Shown: positions 5,246 to 11,472 of the stretch, one piece after another | Numbering within the stretch: the first letter of the stretch is position 1 | How the letters are laid out: every line of letters starts with the position of its first letter | DNA from: JBEVEP01 sp040512755 | GTDB lineage: Bacteria; Pseudomonadota; Alphaproteobacteria; Rhizobiales; Rhizobiaceae | Length of the DNA: 11,472 bases | NCBI GenBank assembly: GCA_040512755.1 | Contig: JBEVEP010000047.1 | Location: 1-11,472, forward strand | Direction: 5' to 3' | The notes under the pieces: generated by a model | What the model was told of the DNA's origin: nothing | Databases searched by the model: none | What the model saw: only the letters and a program-made list of their open reading frames with translations | Position numbers and translations under genes: made by a program

Positions 5246-5827
5246 ATGTTCCCGACACTATACCGCCGGATTGATTTCCGGGTGTTCGCCGCGACATTCG
5301 CCGCCATTCTGTTTCTCGCCTTCTCGTCGTCTGCCTCGCGCGCAGAGCAGTACACGATGCAGGAGGTCGTCAACGCCGGTCACAACTTCTTTGGCGCGAC
5401 ATCCGGCGGCCTGGCGACACTGGTCGAGAAGGCTTTCGCCTCTTACGGCCTGCCCAACGGCTACGTTCTCGGCGAGGAAGGCTCCGGCGCGATCATCGGA
5501 GGACTGACCTACGGCGAGGGCATGCTCTACACGAAGAATGCCGGGGACCATAAGGTCTTCTGGCAAGGCCCCTCGCTCGGCTGGGACTTCGGCGGACAGG
5601 GGTCGCGCTCGATGATCCTCGTCTACAACCTCGACGACACGAATAACCTCTACAAACGGTTCGTCGGTGTCGCGGGCTCGGCCTATGCGATCGCCGGTCT
5701 CGGCTTCAACGTGATGAAAAACGGCAACATATTGCTGGTTCCGATCCGTACCGGCGTCGGCGCCCGGCTTGGCGTCAATGTCGGATATCTCAAGCTGACC
5801 CAGTCCCCCACCTGGAATCCGTTCTGA
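5246..5827 (+). CDS. eipA: EipA, DUF1134 periplasmic envelope-integrity protein
   Basis: The 193-residue protein matches the DUF1134 family, named EipA in Brucella abortus, where loss sensitises cells to envelope stress and lowers virulence. It starts with a Sec signal peptide: RR near the N-terminus, a hydrophobic core at about 12-27, and cleavage after Ala33 (SRA-E). The mature part has family stretches YTMQEVVNAGHNFFG, YGLPNGYVLGEEGSGA, GPSLGWDFGGQGSR and VPIRTGVGARLGVNVGYLK, ending WNPF, and should fold as a small beta-barrel in the periplasm. The ATG at 5246 was chosen because it gives a clean signal peptide and follows a GGAG. The frame is open upstream to 5045 without such support. Its place next to chpT and ctrA matches Brucella as I recall it, consistent with control by CtrA. 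Confidence 0.92.
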   Translation: MFPTLYRRIDFRVFAATFAAILFLAFSSSASRAEQYTMQEVVNAGHNFFGATSGGLATLVEKAFASYGLPNGYVLGEEGSGAIIGGLTYGEGMLYTKNAGDHKVFWQGPSLGWDFGGQGSRSMILVYNLDDTNNLYKRFVGVAGSAYAIAGLGFNVMKNGNILLVPIRTGVGARLGVNVGYLKLTQSPTWNPF

Positions 5828-5849
5828 GGTCAGACTTGGCAATCTTCTT

Positions 5850-5882
5850 CCCGCCGCTACTTGACTCTACAAGTGCGGCGGG
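5850..5882 (+). terminator. Strong hairpin after eipA
   Basis: CCCGCCGC (5850-5857) pairs with GCGGCGGG (5875-5882). After one bulged T, ACTTG (5859-5863) pairs with CAAGT (5870-5874), giving 13 base pairs around a six-base loop. It lies 22 bases after the eipA stop. No T-run follows, but the stem is strong enough to be the likely end of the eipA transcript. The loop side contains a GACTC (5863-5867). Confidence 0.6.
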
Positions 5883-5946
5883 TGATCGGCTGTGAGCTTG
5901 ACAGGGTGCATGGCTGTGCGGGCGTCGACCTGCCGGTCAGAAGCGG

Positions 5947-7173
5947 GTGAGTGAGTTGATCCAGTCGACGCTGTTTTTCATCCTTGGTTTCCTTTGTGCG
6001 GCATTCCTTGCGCTGCTTGTGGGCCCTGCGGTCTGGCGACGTGCGGTCAACCTGACCACCAAGCGCATCGAGGCGTCGATGCCGTTGACCCTGAACGAGA
6101 TGCACGCCGAGGCCGACAGCGTGCGCGCGGCGGCTGCGATGACCATCCGGCGGCTCGAAATGAACGCCAAGGCGCTGAACGAAAAGGTTGCGGAGCAGCT
6201 TGTCGAGATCAATCGAGGGCGCGAGGAACTCAAGCGCATTGCGGATGAGGCTGCGGAAAAGCCTCACAGGCTTTTCAATGGCGGCGAAGCGAAGGTCCCG
6301 GAACTGCATGTCGCTGCACAGACGCGCGACGACCAGATTGAGGCTCTTACCCAAAAGCTGGGCGAGGCCGACGGTCTCATTGCCAAAGGCGCATCGGAGC
6401 TCGAAGAACTCGGCAATATGTATGAAGAGGTCAGTTTCGTGTCGAGCAGCCGTCAGATCGAACTGGCCAGCGCCGAGGCGGAGATCGAGAGGCTGACGAC
6501 AGACATGTCCAGGCTGCGCAGCCAACGCAAGGATGCCGACGGGCGCCTCGAAGAGACAGTAGCCGAAAACCAGGCGCTGAAAGAAGCTTTGCAGATCGAG
6601 CGGAAACGGATTTCCGACCTGGAACAGAGCGCCGGGCAGATGCGGACGCTGGAGACGAACCGCGAGGGGCCGGACGAACACCACGGGAGAGGGCCGGCGC
6701 GGTCGCCCAGCAAGGATCCTCGTGCCGGCCGCGAGCCCACTGACGGGCAGGGCGTTGGCATGGCGGCGGCACGGACATCCAGGGCCGTCCCGCAGGCAGC
6801 CATACCGGACGGCTCCAACACCCCGCGGTCGCCGGGAAACGCGCCACAAGATGATATGTTCGCCGAGCTTGCTGCGAAGCGCGATCGCCTTGAACGCCAA
6901 TTGGTCGCCTTCGCGCAGGAACACAGGAAATCGCGCGACGGCGATGGCGTATCCAATGGCGCAGCCGAGGAGGCGGCGCTGCGCGAGCAGCTCCAGCTGC
7001 TCGCGGCTGAAATTGTCAGTCTGACAGCGGCTGCGGAAGGGGCGGGTTCGCCGATCCACAAGGCGTTGGCCGACCCATCGGGGCAGCATTCCGCACCGGG
7101 TGTGCCGGATGGAGCGCTGACCAGCCTTGCCGATCGTGTGCGTGCGCTTCAGAAGCAAACGGCGCGCGACTGA
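5947..7173 (+). CDS. Membrane-anchored coiled-coil protein of unknown function
   Basis: I do not recognise a named family. The 408-residue product probably starts at GTG 5947 (MSELIQS); the frame upstream to the stop at 5899 has no ATG, and the ribosome binding site is weak. Residues 6-27 form one transmembrane segment (FFILGFLCAAFLALLV), followed by WRR, so the long remainder is probably cytoplasmic. Residues about 36-105 and 125-235 are charged heptad-like helices. Residues 238-302 are Gly/Pro/Arg-rich and probably disordered. A second helical region spans 303-365. The C-terminus has the short motif LTSLADRVRALQK. The architecture suggests a scaffold or tether at the inner membrane. The gene follows eipA by 119 bases behind a hairpin, so it may have its own promoter. 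The opposite-strand frame here is Arg-rich antisense and was not called. Confidence 0.8.
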   Translation: MSELIQSTLFFILGFLCAAFLALLVGPAVWRRAVNLTTKRIEASMPLTLNEMHAEADSVRAAAAMTIRRLEMNAKALNEKVAEQLVEINRGREELKRIADEAAEKPHRLFNGGEAKVPELHVAAQTRDDQIEALTQKLGEADGLIAKGASELEELGNMYEEVSFVSSSRQIELASAEAEIERLTTDMSRLRSQRKDADGRLEETVAENQALKEALQIERKRISDLEQSAGQMRTLETNREGPDEHHGRGPARSPSKDPRAGREPTDGQGVGMAAARTSRAVPQAAIPDGSNTPRSPGNAPQDDMFAELAAKRDRLERQLVAFAQEHRKSRDGDGVSNGAAEEAALREQLQLLAAEIVSLTAAAEGAGSPIHKALADPSGQHSAPGVPDGALTSLADRVRALQKQTARD

Positions 7174-7192
7174 CCGGCGCAACAATTTCGCG

Positions 7193-7990
7193 TCAGAGAT
7201 CTCTCAACTGATGAAGTGCGATTGCCGATACGGCGGCAACGTTCAGGCTGTCGAACCCTGGCGCCATCGAGATGCGGACTGTCTTCAGCCGATCGAGCAG
7301 CCTGCCCGGAAGACCCTCGCCTTCAGTGCCGAGGTAGAGCGCCATCCGGTCCGATCTTTCGATGTTCCTGACGTCGACGGCGCCAGCGGGGGAGAGGGCT
7401 ATCTGATCTAAGCCGTGGGAATCAAGCGTTGCGGCCAGCTCATCTGGGCTGCCGCCGGTCGCGAATGGAACCTTGAGCGCCGCGCCCACCGAGACACGGA
7501 TCGCCTTGCGGTAAAGCGGGTCGCAGCAGGTATTGTCAATGAGCACGGCATGTGCGCCGAATGCTGCCGCGTTCCGGAAAATCGCACCCATATTGTCATG
7601 ATTGGCAATGCCCACCAAAGCCACGACAAGCGCGCGCTCAGGTAACGTCGCCAGCAACTCGCTGGCGAGCTCAGCCTTGCGCTTTCTGCCAATCGCAAGG
7701 ATGCCGCGATGGATATGGAAACCGGCAAGCGCATCCATGACGGCGCTGGACGCTATGTAGACAGGAAGACCTTCGGGCGCGTGACGGAAGGTTTCCGTCA
7801 TGCCCGCAAAACGGTTCTCCAGCACCAGTGCCGATTCGGCTTCGAACCGGCGGGCCGAGAAAAGCACATTGAGGACGACCTTGCCCTCGGCGATGAAACG
7901 TCCTTGGCGTCCGGCCAGATCCCGTTCCCGCACGTTGCGATAGGCGTCAACGCGCGGGTCATCCGGGTCTTCAATACGGATCGGTTCCAT
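7193..7990 (-). CDS. TrmH/SpoU-family (SPOUT) RNA 2'-O-methyltransferase
   Basis: The 265-residue protein would transfer a methyl group from S-adenosylmethionine to a ribose 2'-OH in tRNA or rRNA. The N-terminal region (about 1-105) resembles the substrate-binding part of SpoU enzymes (FIAEGKVVLNVLFSARRFE). The catalytic knot domain has motif 1 at residues 127-139 (GIANHDNMGAIFR, with the N-x-G core and R139), motif 2 at 218-226 (LYLGTEGEG) and motif 3 at 240-256 (ISMAPGFDSLNVAAVSA, with S248-L249-N250). The exact RNA target cannot be told from the sequence. A GGGAG lies just upstream of the ATG. The ArsR-type gene ends 52 bases upstream on the same strand, so the two are likely co-transcribed. 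The 3' end converges with the coiled-coil gene across only 19 bases. Confidence 0.92.
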   Translation of the reverse strand: MEPIRIEDPDDPRVDAYRNVRERDLAGRQGRFIAEGKVVLNVLFSARRFEAESALVLENRFAGMTETFRHAPEGLPVYIASSAVMDALAGFHIHRGILAIGRKRKAELASELLATLPERALVVALVGIANHDNMGAIFRNAAAFGAHAVLIDNTCCDPLYRKAIRVSVGAALKVPFATGGSPDELAATLDSHGLDQIALSPAGAVDVRNIERSDRMALYLGTEGEGLPGRLLDRLKTVRISMAPGFDSLNVAAVSAIALHQLRDL

Positions 7991-8042
7991 AGTCTCCCAC
8001 CATCACTGGACCAAGGAGATAGGACCGTCCGTCACCTCAGGG

Positions 8043-8375
8043 TCAAGAGGCTGCTGTCGCCAGGCGCGACCTCGAGTCTTCGGCATCCTCGAAGATGCCG
8101 TCCAGCGTGTGGAACAGACGGGCCACCGCCGATGAGCGGCAGCTGTAGTAGATCATTTGCCGGTCGCGGCGGGTTTCGACCAGACGGGCGCTCCGCAGTT
8201 TTGCAAGATGTTGGGAAAGAGCCGATTGGCTGAGCGACACCCGTTCGGCGATTGCGCCCACCGAAAGTTCACCGGCCAAAAGATTGCTCATAATGAGCAG
8301 CCGCTTGCTGTTGCCCAGTACACTCAGGAAATCGGCCGCTTCGTTTACGTTACTCACTAGCTTTCTCGCGATCAT
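8043..8375 (-). CDS. ArsR-family winged-helix regulator, NolR-like
   Basis: The 110-residue protein is a dimeric winged-helix DNA-binding regulator. The recognition helix reads LSQSALSQHLAKLRSARLVE (residues 48-67), followed by the wing TRRDRQMIYYSC. This segment is very close to rhizobial NolR, which represses nodulation and other genes. The usual metal-sensor motif (ELCVCDL) is replaced by ELSVGAI, and only Cys79 is present, so it is unlikely to sense arsenic or zinc in the classical way. I chose the ATG at 8373-8375 because it follows CGGGGA and starts a normal-length family member. The open frame to 8546 adds unrelated sequence through the promoter. It likely regulates itself and the methyltransferase gene downstream. 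Confidence 0.9.
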   Translation of the reverse strand: MIARKLVSNVNEAADFLSVLGNSKRLLIMSNLLAGELSVGAIAERVSLSQSALSQHLAKLRSARLVETRRDRQMIYYSCRSSAVARLFHTLDGIFEDAEDSRSRLATAAS

Positions 8376-8435
8376 GGAATCCCCGTACTTCACTGTCCTC
8401 CAGGCGCCAGCGGGGGTTTTGGCTCCAGAGGTTCC

Positions 8436-8478
8436 TTGCGCGCTATATGCGCAATTTAGAATGCGCTCGAAAACTAAT
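8436..8478. promoter_or_regulatory. Possible operator upstream of the ArsR-type gene
   Basis: TTGCGC (8436-8441) and GCGCAA (8449-8454) are perfect inverted repeats around seven bases. An adjacent TTAG (8456-8459) is mirrored by CTAA (8474-8477). They lie 60-100 bases upstream of the regulator start. NolR sites contain TTAG-type half-sites, so autoregulation is plausible. The spacing does not match the NolR box exactly. Confidence 0.4.
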
Positions 8479-8648
8479 GGCTTTCGATGCTCAAACAATA
8501 TGCAGTTTGTGCCGTTTTCATTGCTCTCAGAGCAGAAATGCGTCATTCCTCGTCATCCCCAACGAGGGTTGCTTTAGTTTCATATGTTGGGATTCGAAAG
8601 GCGACAGGCGCTTTTTTTGGTTCGAAGGCCTTCGCTTTGACCCCTACT

Positions 8649-9455
8649 TTAGTATGATTTAGAGGGTCGATCCGACAGGGCCCGGCGTCCGGCGGCGGCC
8701 ATTTCGACCAGCGTCTTTCGCAGATCGCCGGCCTCGGCAAGGGGATTGGGAAAGAAAACGCGCCGGAAATCGTTCCCGCAGACCAGGTCGATTCCGTCAG
8801 GATCGATGCCGGTCAAGCTCCAGTCGCCGTCCTCGTCCGCGCCGGCGAAGGCCCGCGCATAGACGGCAATCGCGTCGCGATGCTCGTCGTTCATGTGGTC
8901 AATCGCCGGCTGTTCCGCTTCTGCAAGCGCGGGAACGACCGGCGTTTCCGTGACGAGATCGCCGCGGTCCAGGAGGTAAGCTTTTCCAAACCCGCCATTC
9001 AGGCTTGCTCCGCCAGGTTCAAGCCGGAAGAAGGAGAAGTCGCCGAGTCCGACATAGAGCTTTGCCTTCGGATGCCGGTTCAGGTAGCGGCGCTGGGCGC
9101 GGGTTCGCTCCGCGGTTTCCTTTTCCAGCCTGAAGGCCTTACAGGAGATGGAAATCCTCGGATAGGCGAGCGGATCGCCCTTTCCGGGCTCACCGAGCAG
9201 GAGTGAGCATCGCGCGTCCGCCAGGAGCGCCCTCGTGTGCGCCGCCAGCAGCGAAACCAGGATCAGCGGTGCGCCGTCAATGTCAGTTGCAACGCCGACG
9301 CGGCTTGCCAGCGGGCCCCCGCTCTCCGGGTCAAGGACGGCAATTGCGCCAAAGCGCGCAGACCGCAGAAGCGTTTTGGCGAGCCGGATAGCCTCGGCGT
9401 CAGTCTCCCGGATGACGTCTTTTTTCTTCTCCGCGCTTGGCTCGTTCTTTTCCAA
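8649..9455 (-). CDS. HugZ-like FMN/heme-binding protein with DUF2470 domain
   Basis: The 268-residue protein combines an N-terminal split-barrel domain of the pyridoxamine-phosphate-oxidase type (about 18-165) with a C-terminal DUF2470 domain (about 180-262). Markers are ETDAEAIRLAKTLLR, LNGGFGKAY near residue 155 and DHMNDEHRDAI with H187 and H192. This arrangement is that of HugZ and related heme-utilisation proteins, which bind or open heme to release iron; some relatives only bind flavin. The start is a TTG at 9453-9455, preceded by GAGG; no ATG or GTG is available upstream in frame before the racemase stop. The gene follows the racemase by 29 bases, so it is translated from the same operon. 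No iron-response box was recognised near it. Confidence 0.85.
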   Translation of the reverse strand: MEKNEPSAEKKKDVIRETDAEAIRLAKTLLRSARFGAIAVLDPESGGPLASRVGVATDIDGAPLILVSLLAAHTRALLADARCSLLLGEPGKGDPLAYPRISISCKAFRLEKETAERTRAQRRYLNRHPKAKLYVGLGDFSFFRLEPGGASLNGGFGKAYLLDRGDLVTETPVVPALAEAEQPAIDHMNDEHRDAIAVYARAFAGADEDGDWSLTGIDPDGIDLVCGNDFRRVFFPNPLAEAGDLRKTLVEMAAAGRRALSDRPSKSY

Positions 9456-9484
9456 GAGTACCTCGAATTTTTGCTTGGCCGCCG

Positions 9485-10648
9485 TCAGCCGATAGTCCCG
9501 GATTTCGTCAGGGCTTCCGCCTCGCCACTTCCGATTCCGAAACGCGATAATGTCGCGGCAGGATCGTGGACCGGCAGGCTCGAAGGCTCAGCCGGCGTGC
9601 GGGAAAACCTGGGCGCCGGGGCAGGGCGCTCAAACCCGTTTGCCGCCACATGGGTCTGCCGCGCACGATTATGCTCGTGGGCCGGCGCTTCGGTCAGCGA
9701 GAGAACCGGGGCCACGCAGGCATCCGTCGCTTCGAAGACTGCGGTCCATTCGTCCCGGGTCTTCTCCTTGATCCGGGCGGCAATGGCGCCGCGCATTTCG
9801 TCCCAGACCCGCCTGTCATATTGAGCCGCCGCGAGGTTTTCGGGCAAGGGAAGCAGCCGTGCGAACTCCGCGAAGAATTGCGGTTCGAGACAGGCCACCG
9901 CGACATGCTTGCTGTCTCTCGTCTCATAGCTGTCGTAGAAAGGTGCGCCAGAGTCCAGCAGGTTTACGCCGCGCCTGTCGTTCCAGAATCCCATTGCAAG
10001 GAAGCTGAAGAAGGGCGCGGCAAGCATCGATGCTCCGTCGATCATGGCGGCATCGATGACCTGGCCTTTCCCGGAGCGCGCGCGTTCGATGAGCCCCGCC
10101 AACACGCCCATGATCAGGAACATCGTGCCACCGCCATAGTCGCCTACGAGATTGAGCGGGGGGACAGGTTTGCCGTCTTTCGATCCGATCGCGTGCAGGA
10201 CGCCGGAATAGGCGAGATAGGTGAGATCATGGCCCGCGCGTGCGGCAAGTGGCCCATCCTGTCCGAAGCCTGTCATCCGCCCATAGATCAGGCGCGGATT
10301 CCGGGCCAGCGCATCATCCGGGCCAAGCCCAAGCCGTTCCATGACGCCCGGGCGGAATCCTTCGAGCAGAACATCGGCGGTTTCGGCAAGCCGCAGCATC
10401 AATTCGACGCCTTCCGGCCGCTTCAGGTCGACTTTTACGACCTCGCGGCCATGGCGGTCGAGGTCATATTGCGGTGGGACGGCAAGAAAGGGTTTGCCTG
10501 CCTCCGTGCGTTCGATCCGCACCACGTGGGCGCCGAGCTCGGAAAGAATCAAGCCGGCGAGCGGCACCGGGCCAAGCCCGGCCATTTCGATGACCAGAAG
10601 GCCGGCAAGCGGACCGCGCTTCTGTTCCGGTTGCGCACTGACTGCCAT
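9485..10648 (-). CDS. Alpha-methylacyl-CoA racemase (CaiB/BaiF family)
   Basis: The 387-residue enzyme belongs to family III CoA transferases. Its residues mark it as a racemase that interconverts R and S 2-methylacyl-CoA esters, letting branched fatty acids or sterol side chains enter beta-oxidation. H140 (ARAGHDLTY), D170 (NLVGDYGGGTM) and E255 (CLEPQFF) align with catalytic His126, Asp156 and Glu241 of the Mycobacterium tuberculosis racemase, each shifted by the same 14 residues. The N-terminal CoA-binding part has LILSELGAHVVRIER. The ATG at 10646-10648 (MAVSAQPEQ) lies 14 bases after the dehydrogenase stop, showing an operon. The same frame stays open back to 11470, but those codons are the dehydrogenase gene read out of frame. 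A pure CoA transferase is less likely. Confidence 0.93.
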   Translation of the reverse strand: MAVSAQPEQKRGPLAGLLVIEMAGLGPVPLAGLILSELGAHVVRIERTEAGKPFLAVPPQYDLDRHGREVVKVDLKRPEGVELMLRLAETADVLLEGFRPGVMERLGLGPDDALARNPRLIYGRMTGFGQDGPLAARAGHDLTYLAYSGVLHAIGSKDGKPVPPLNLVGDYGGGTMFLIMGVLAGLIERARSGKGQVIDAAMIDGASMLAAPFFSFLAMGFWNDRRGVNLLDSGAPFYDSYETRDSKHVAVACLEPQFFAEFARLLPLPENLAAAQYDRRVWDEMRGAIAARIKEKTRDEWTAVFEATDACVAPVLSLTEAPAHEHNRARQTHVAANGFERPAPAPRFSRTPAEPSSLPVHDPAATLSRFGIGSGEAEALTKSGTIG

Positions 10649-10662
10649 GTCAGCCGCCTGTC

Positions 10663-11466
10663 CTATTTCGGCGCCATGCGGATTGCACCGTCGAGCCGGA
10701 TCGTCTCGCCGTTGAGCATCTGGTTCTCCACGATGTGCAGGGCGAGGGCCGCATATTCGGAGGGATCGCCGAGACGAGACGGGAACGGCACGGCGGCCCC
10801 GAGCGAATCCTGCACCTCCTGCGGCATGGTCATCATCATCGGCGTCTTGAAGATGCCTGGAGCGATTGTGACGACCCGGATACCGGAGCGGGCGAGGTCG
10901 CGCGCCACCGGCAGGGTCATGCCGACCACGCCGCCCTTCGACGACGCATAGGCTGCTTGCCCGATCTGGCCGTCGAAGGCAGCGACGGAAGCCGTGTTGA
11001 TGATGACGCCCCGCTCTGGCCCGCCAAGCCCGGTTACGGCAGGCTCGGTCGCCGCCATCGCCGCGGCGGCCAGGCGGATCACGTTGAAGGTGCCGACGAG
11101 ATTGATCTGGATGACGCGGCTGAAGCTCTCCAGCGGCAGCACTCCGTCGCGGCCCAAAACCTTGCCGGGGGTCGCGATCCCGGCGCAATTGACCACAATC
11201 CGGAGCGGACCGAGGGCGACGGCGGCGTCGACGGCGGCCTGCACCTCGTCTTCGCTGGTGACATCGGCGGGAACGAAGACCGCCTTGTTCCCCGGTTCTT
11301 TTCGGTCGCCCGAGGCGTTCAGCTCGGCGGCAAACGCCGCCCCGGCCGAGCCCGGCAGGTCCACCAGCACGACGGACGCACCGGCGTCGAACAGGCGCCG
11401 GGCGGTCGCGGCCCCCAGGCCCGAGGCCCCGCCCGTAATCAGCGCAACAGTACCTTTGACGTCCAT
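10663..11466 (-). CDS. HSD10-like short-chain dehydrogenase (3-hydroxyacyl-CoA dehydrogenase type 2)
   Basis: The 267-residue enzyme is a classical short-chain dehydrogenase. The Rossmann motif TGGASGLG is at 11-18, Asp36 (VLVDLP) indicates NAD rather than NADP, NCAG is at 93-96, N122 follows, and the catalytic S160, Y173 and K177 (YASSK) are intact. The sequence resembles the mitochondrial HSD17B10 type, which oxidises 3-hydroxy-2-methylbutyryl-CoA in isoleucine breakdown and other 3-hydroxyacyl-CoAs. The start MDVKGTVALITGG is at the usual distance from the motif. Only six bases upstream are visible, so its promoter lies outside the window. It leads the racemase and HugZ-like genes. Exact substrate is inferred from family and neighbours. 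Confidence 0.93.
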   Translation of the reverse strand: MDVKGTVALITGGASGLGAATARRLFDAGASVVLVDLPGSAGAAFAAELNASGDRKEPGNKAVFVPADVTSEDEVQAAVDAAVALGPLRIVVNCAGIATPGKVLGRDGVLPLESFSRVIQINLVGTFNVIRLAAAAMAATEPAVTGLGGPERGVIINTASVAAFDGQIGQAAYASSKGGVVGMTLPVARDLARSGIRVVTIAPGIFKTPMMMTMPQEVQDSLGAAVPFPSRLGDPSEYAALALHIVENQMLNGETIRLDGAIRMAPK

Positions 11467-11472
11467 GCATCC

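Noticed and set aside
5857..7185. Minus-strand 442-codon open frame antisense to the coiled-coil gene
   Set aside because: It is Arg/Leu-rich with no domains. The plus-strand frame has a transmembrane segment and coiled coils, as a real protein would.
8600..8640. T-run at about 8612-8618 and palindrome CGAAGGCCTTCG as an intrinsic terminator
   Set aside because: The T-run is on the plus strand, where no transcript is expected, and the palindrome lacks a T-run on the minus strand.
9566..10951. Plus-strand 461-codon open frame antisense to the racemase
   Set aside because: The minus-strand racemase has all catalytic residues; the plus frame is a GC-rich shadow.
10649..11470. N-terminal extension of the racemase frame giving a 661-residue protein
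   Set aside because: The added 274 codons are the dehydrogenase gene read in another frame and are low-complexity Arg/Gly-rich sequence.

Overview
The window is chromosomal DNA from an alphaproteobacterium, most likely of the order Rhizobiales (Hyphomicrobiales) and perhaps near Mesorhizobium/Phyllobacteriaceae. The evidence is the linkage sciP - fliJ - ctrA - response regulator - chpT - eipA, high-GC coding sequence, a NolR-like ArsR regulator, GANTC (CcrM) sites upstream of ctrA, and two copies of a RIME-like intergenic palindromic repeat. The order-level assignment is secure. The genus is a guess.

Bases 1-5827 form a cell-cycle control locus. It starts with sciP (a CtrA inhibitor, missing only about two codons at its 5' end). 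A gene-poor stretch of about 1.6 kb follows, with one repeat element and one unrecognised gene for a small secreted Cys/Trp-rich protein behind an AT-rich promoter. Next come fliJ (minus) and, divergent from it, ctrA (plus). The 448-bp fliJ/ctrA spacer holds eight GANTC sites and a TTAACCAT CtrA-type half-site. After ctrA, across a second repeat copy, an orphan CheY-like receiver and chpT are both on the minus strand. eipA (DUF1134 periplasmic envelope-integrity protein) is divergent from chpT. ChpT passes phosphate to CtrA, SciP limits CtrA activity at promoters, and FliJ and EipA belong to the flagellar and envelope functions that CtrA controls in relatives.

Bases 5828-8375 hold a GTG-started, membrane-anchored coiled-coil protein of unknown function (plus). 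Converging on it are a SPOUT (TrmH/SpoU) RNA methyltransferase and, upstream of that, an ArsR/NolR-like regulator without a metal-site signature. A dyad upstream of the regulator is a candidate operator.

Bases 8649-11466 are a minus-strand operon of three genes: an HSD10-like short-chain dehydrogenase, an alpha-methylacyl-CoA racemase with its catalytic His/Asp/Glu set, and a HugZ-like FMN/heme protein with a probable TTG start. The first two suggest breakdown of branched-chain acyl-CoA. The reason HugZ is attached is unclear.

No tRNA, rRNA, CRISPR array, intact insertion sequence or obvious defence system was seen. The least explained items are the secreted protein at 1164-1640 with its dyad and promoter, the coiled-coil protein at 5947-7173, and the receiver beside chpT.
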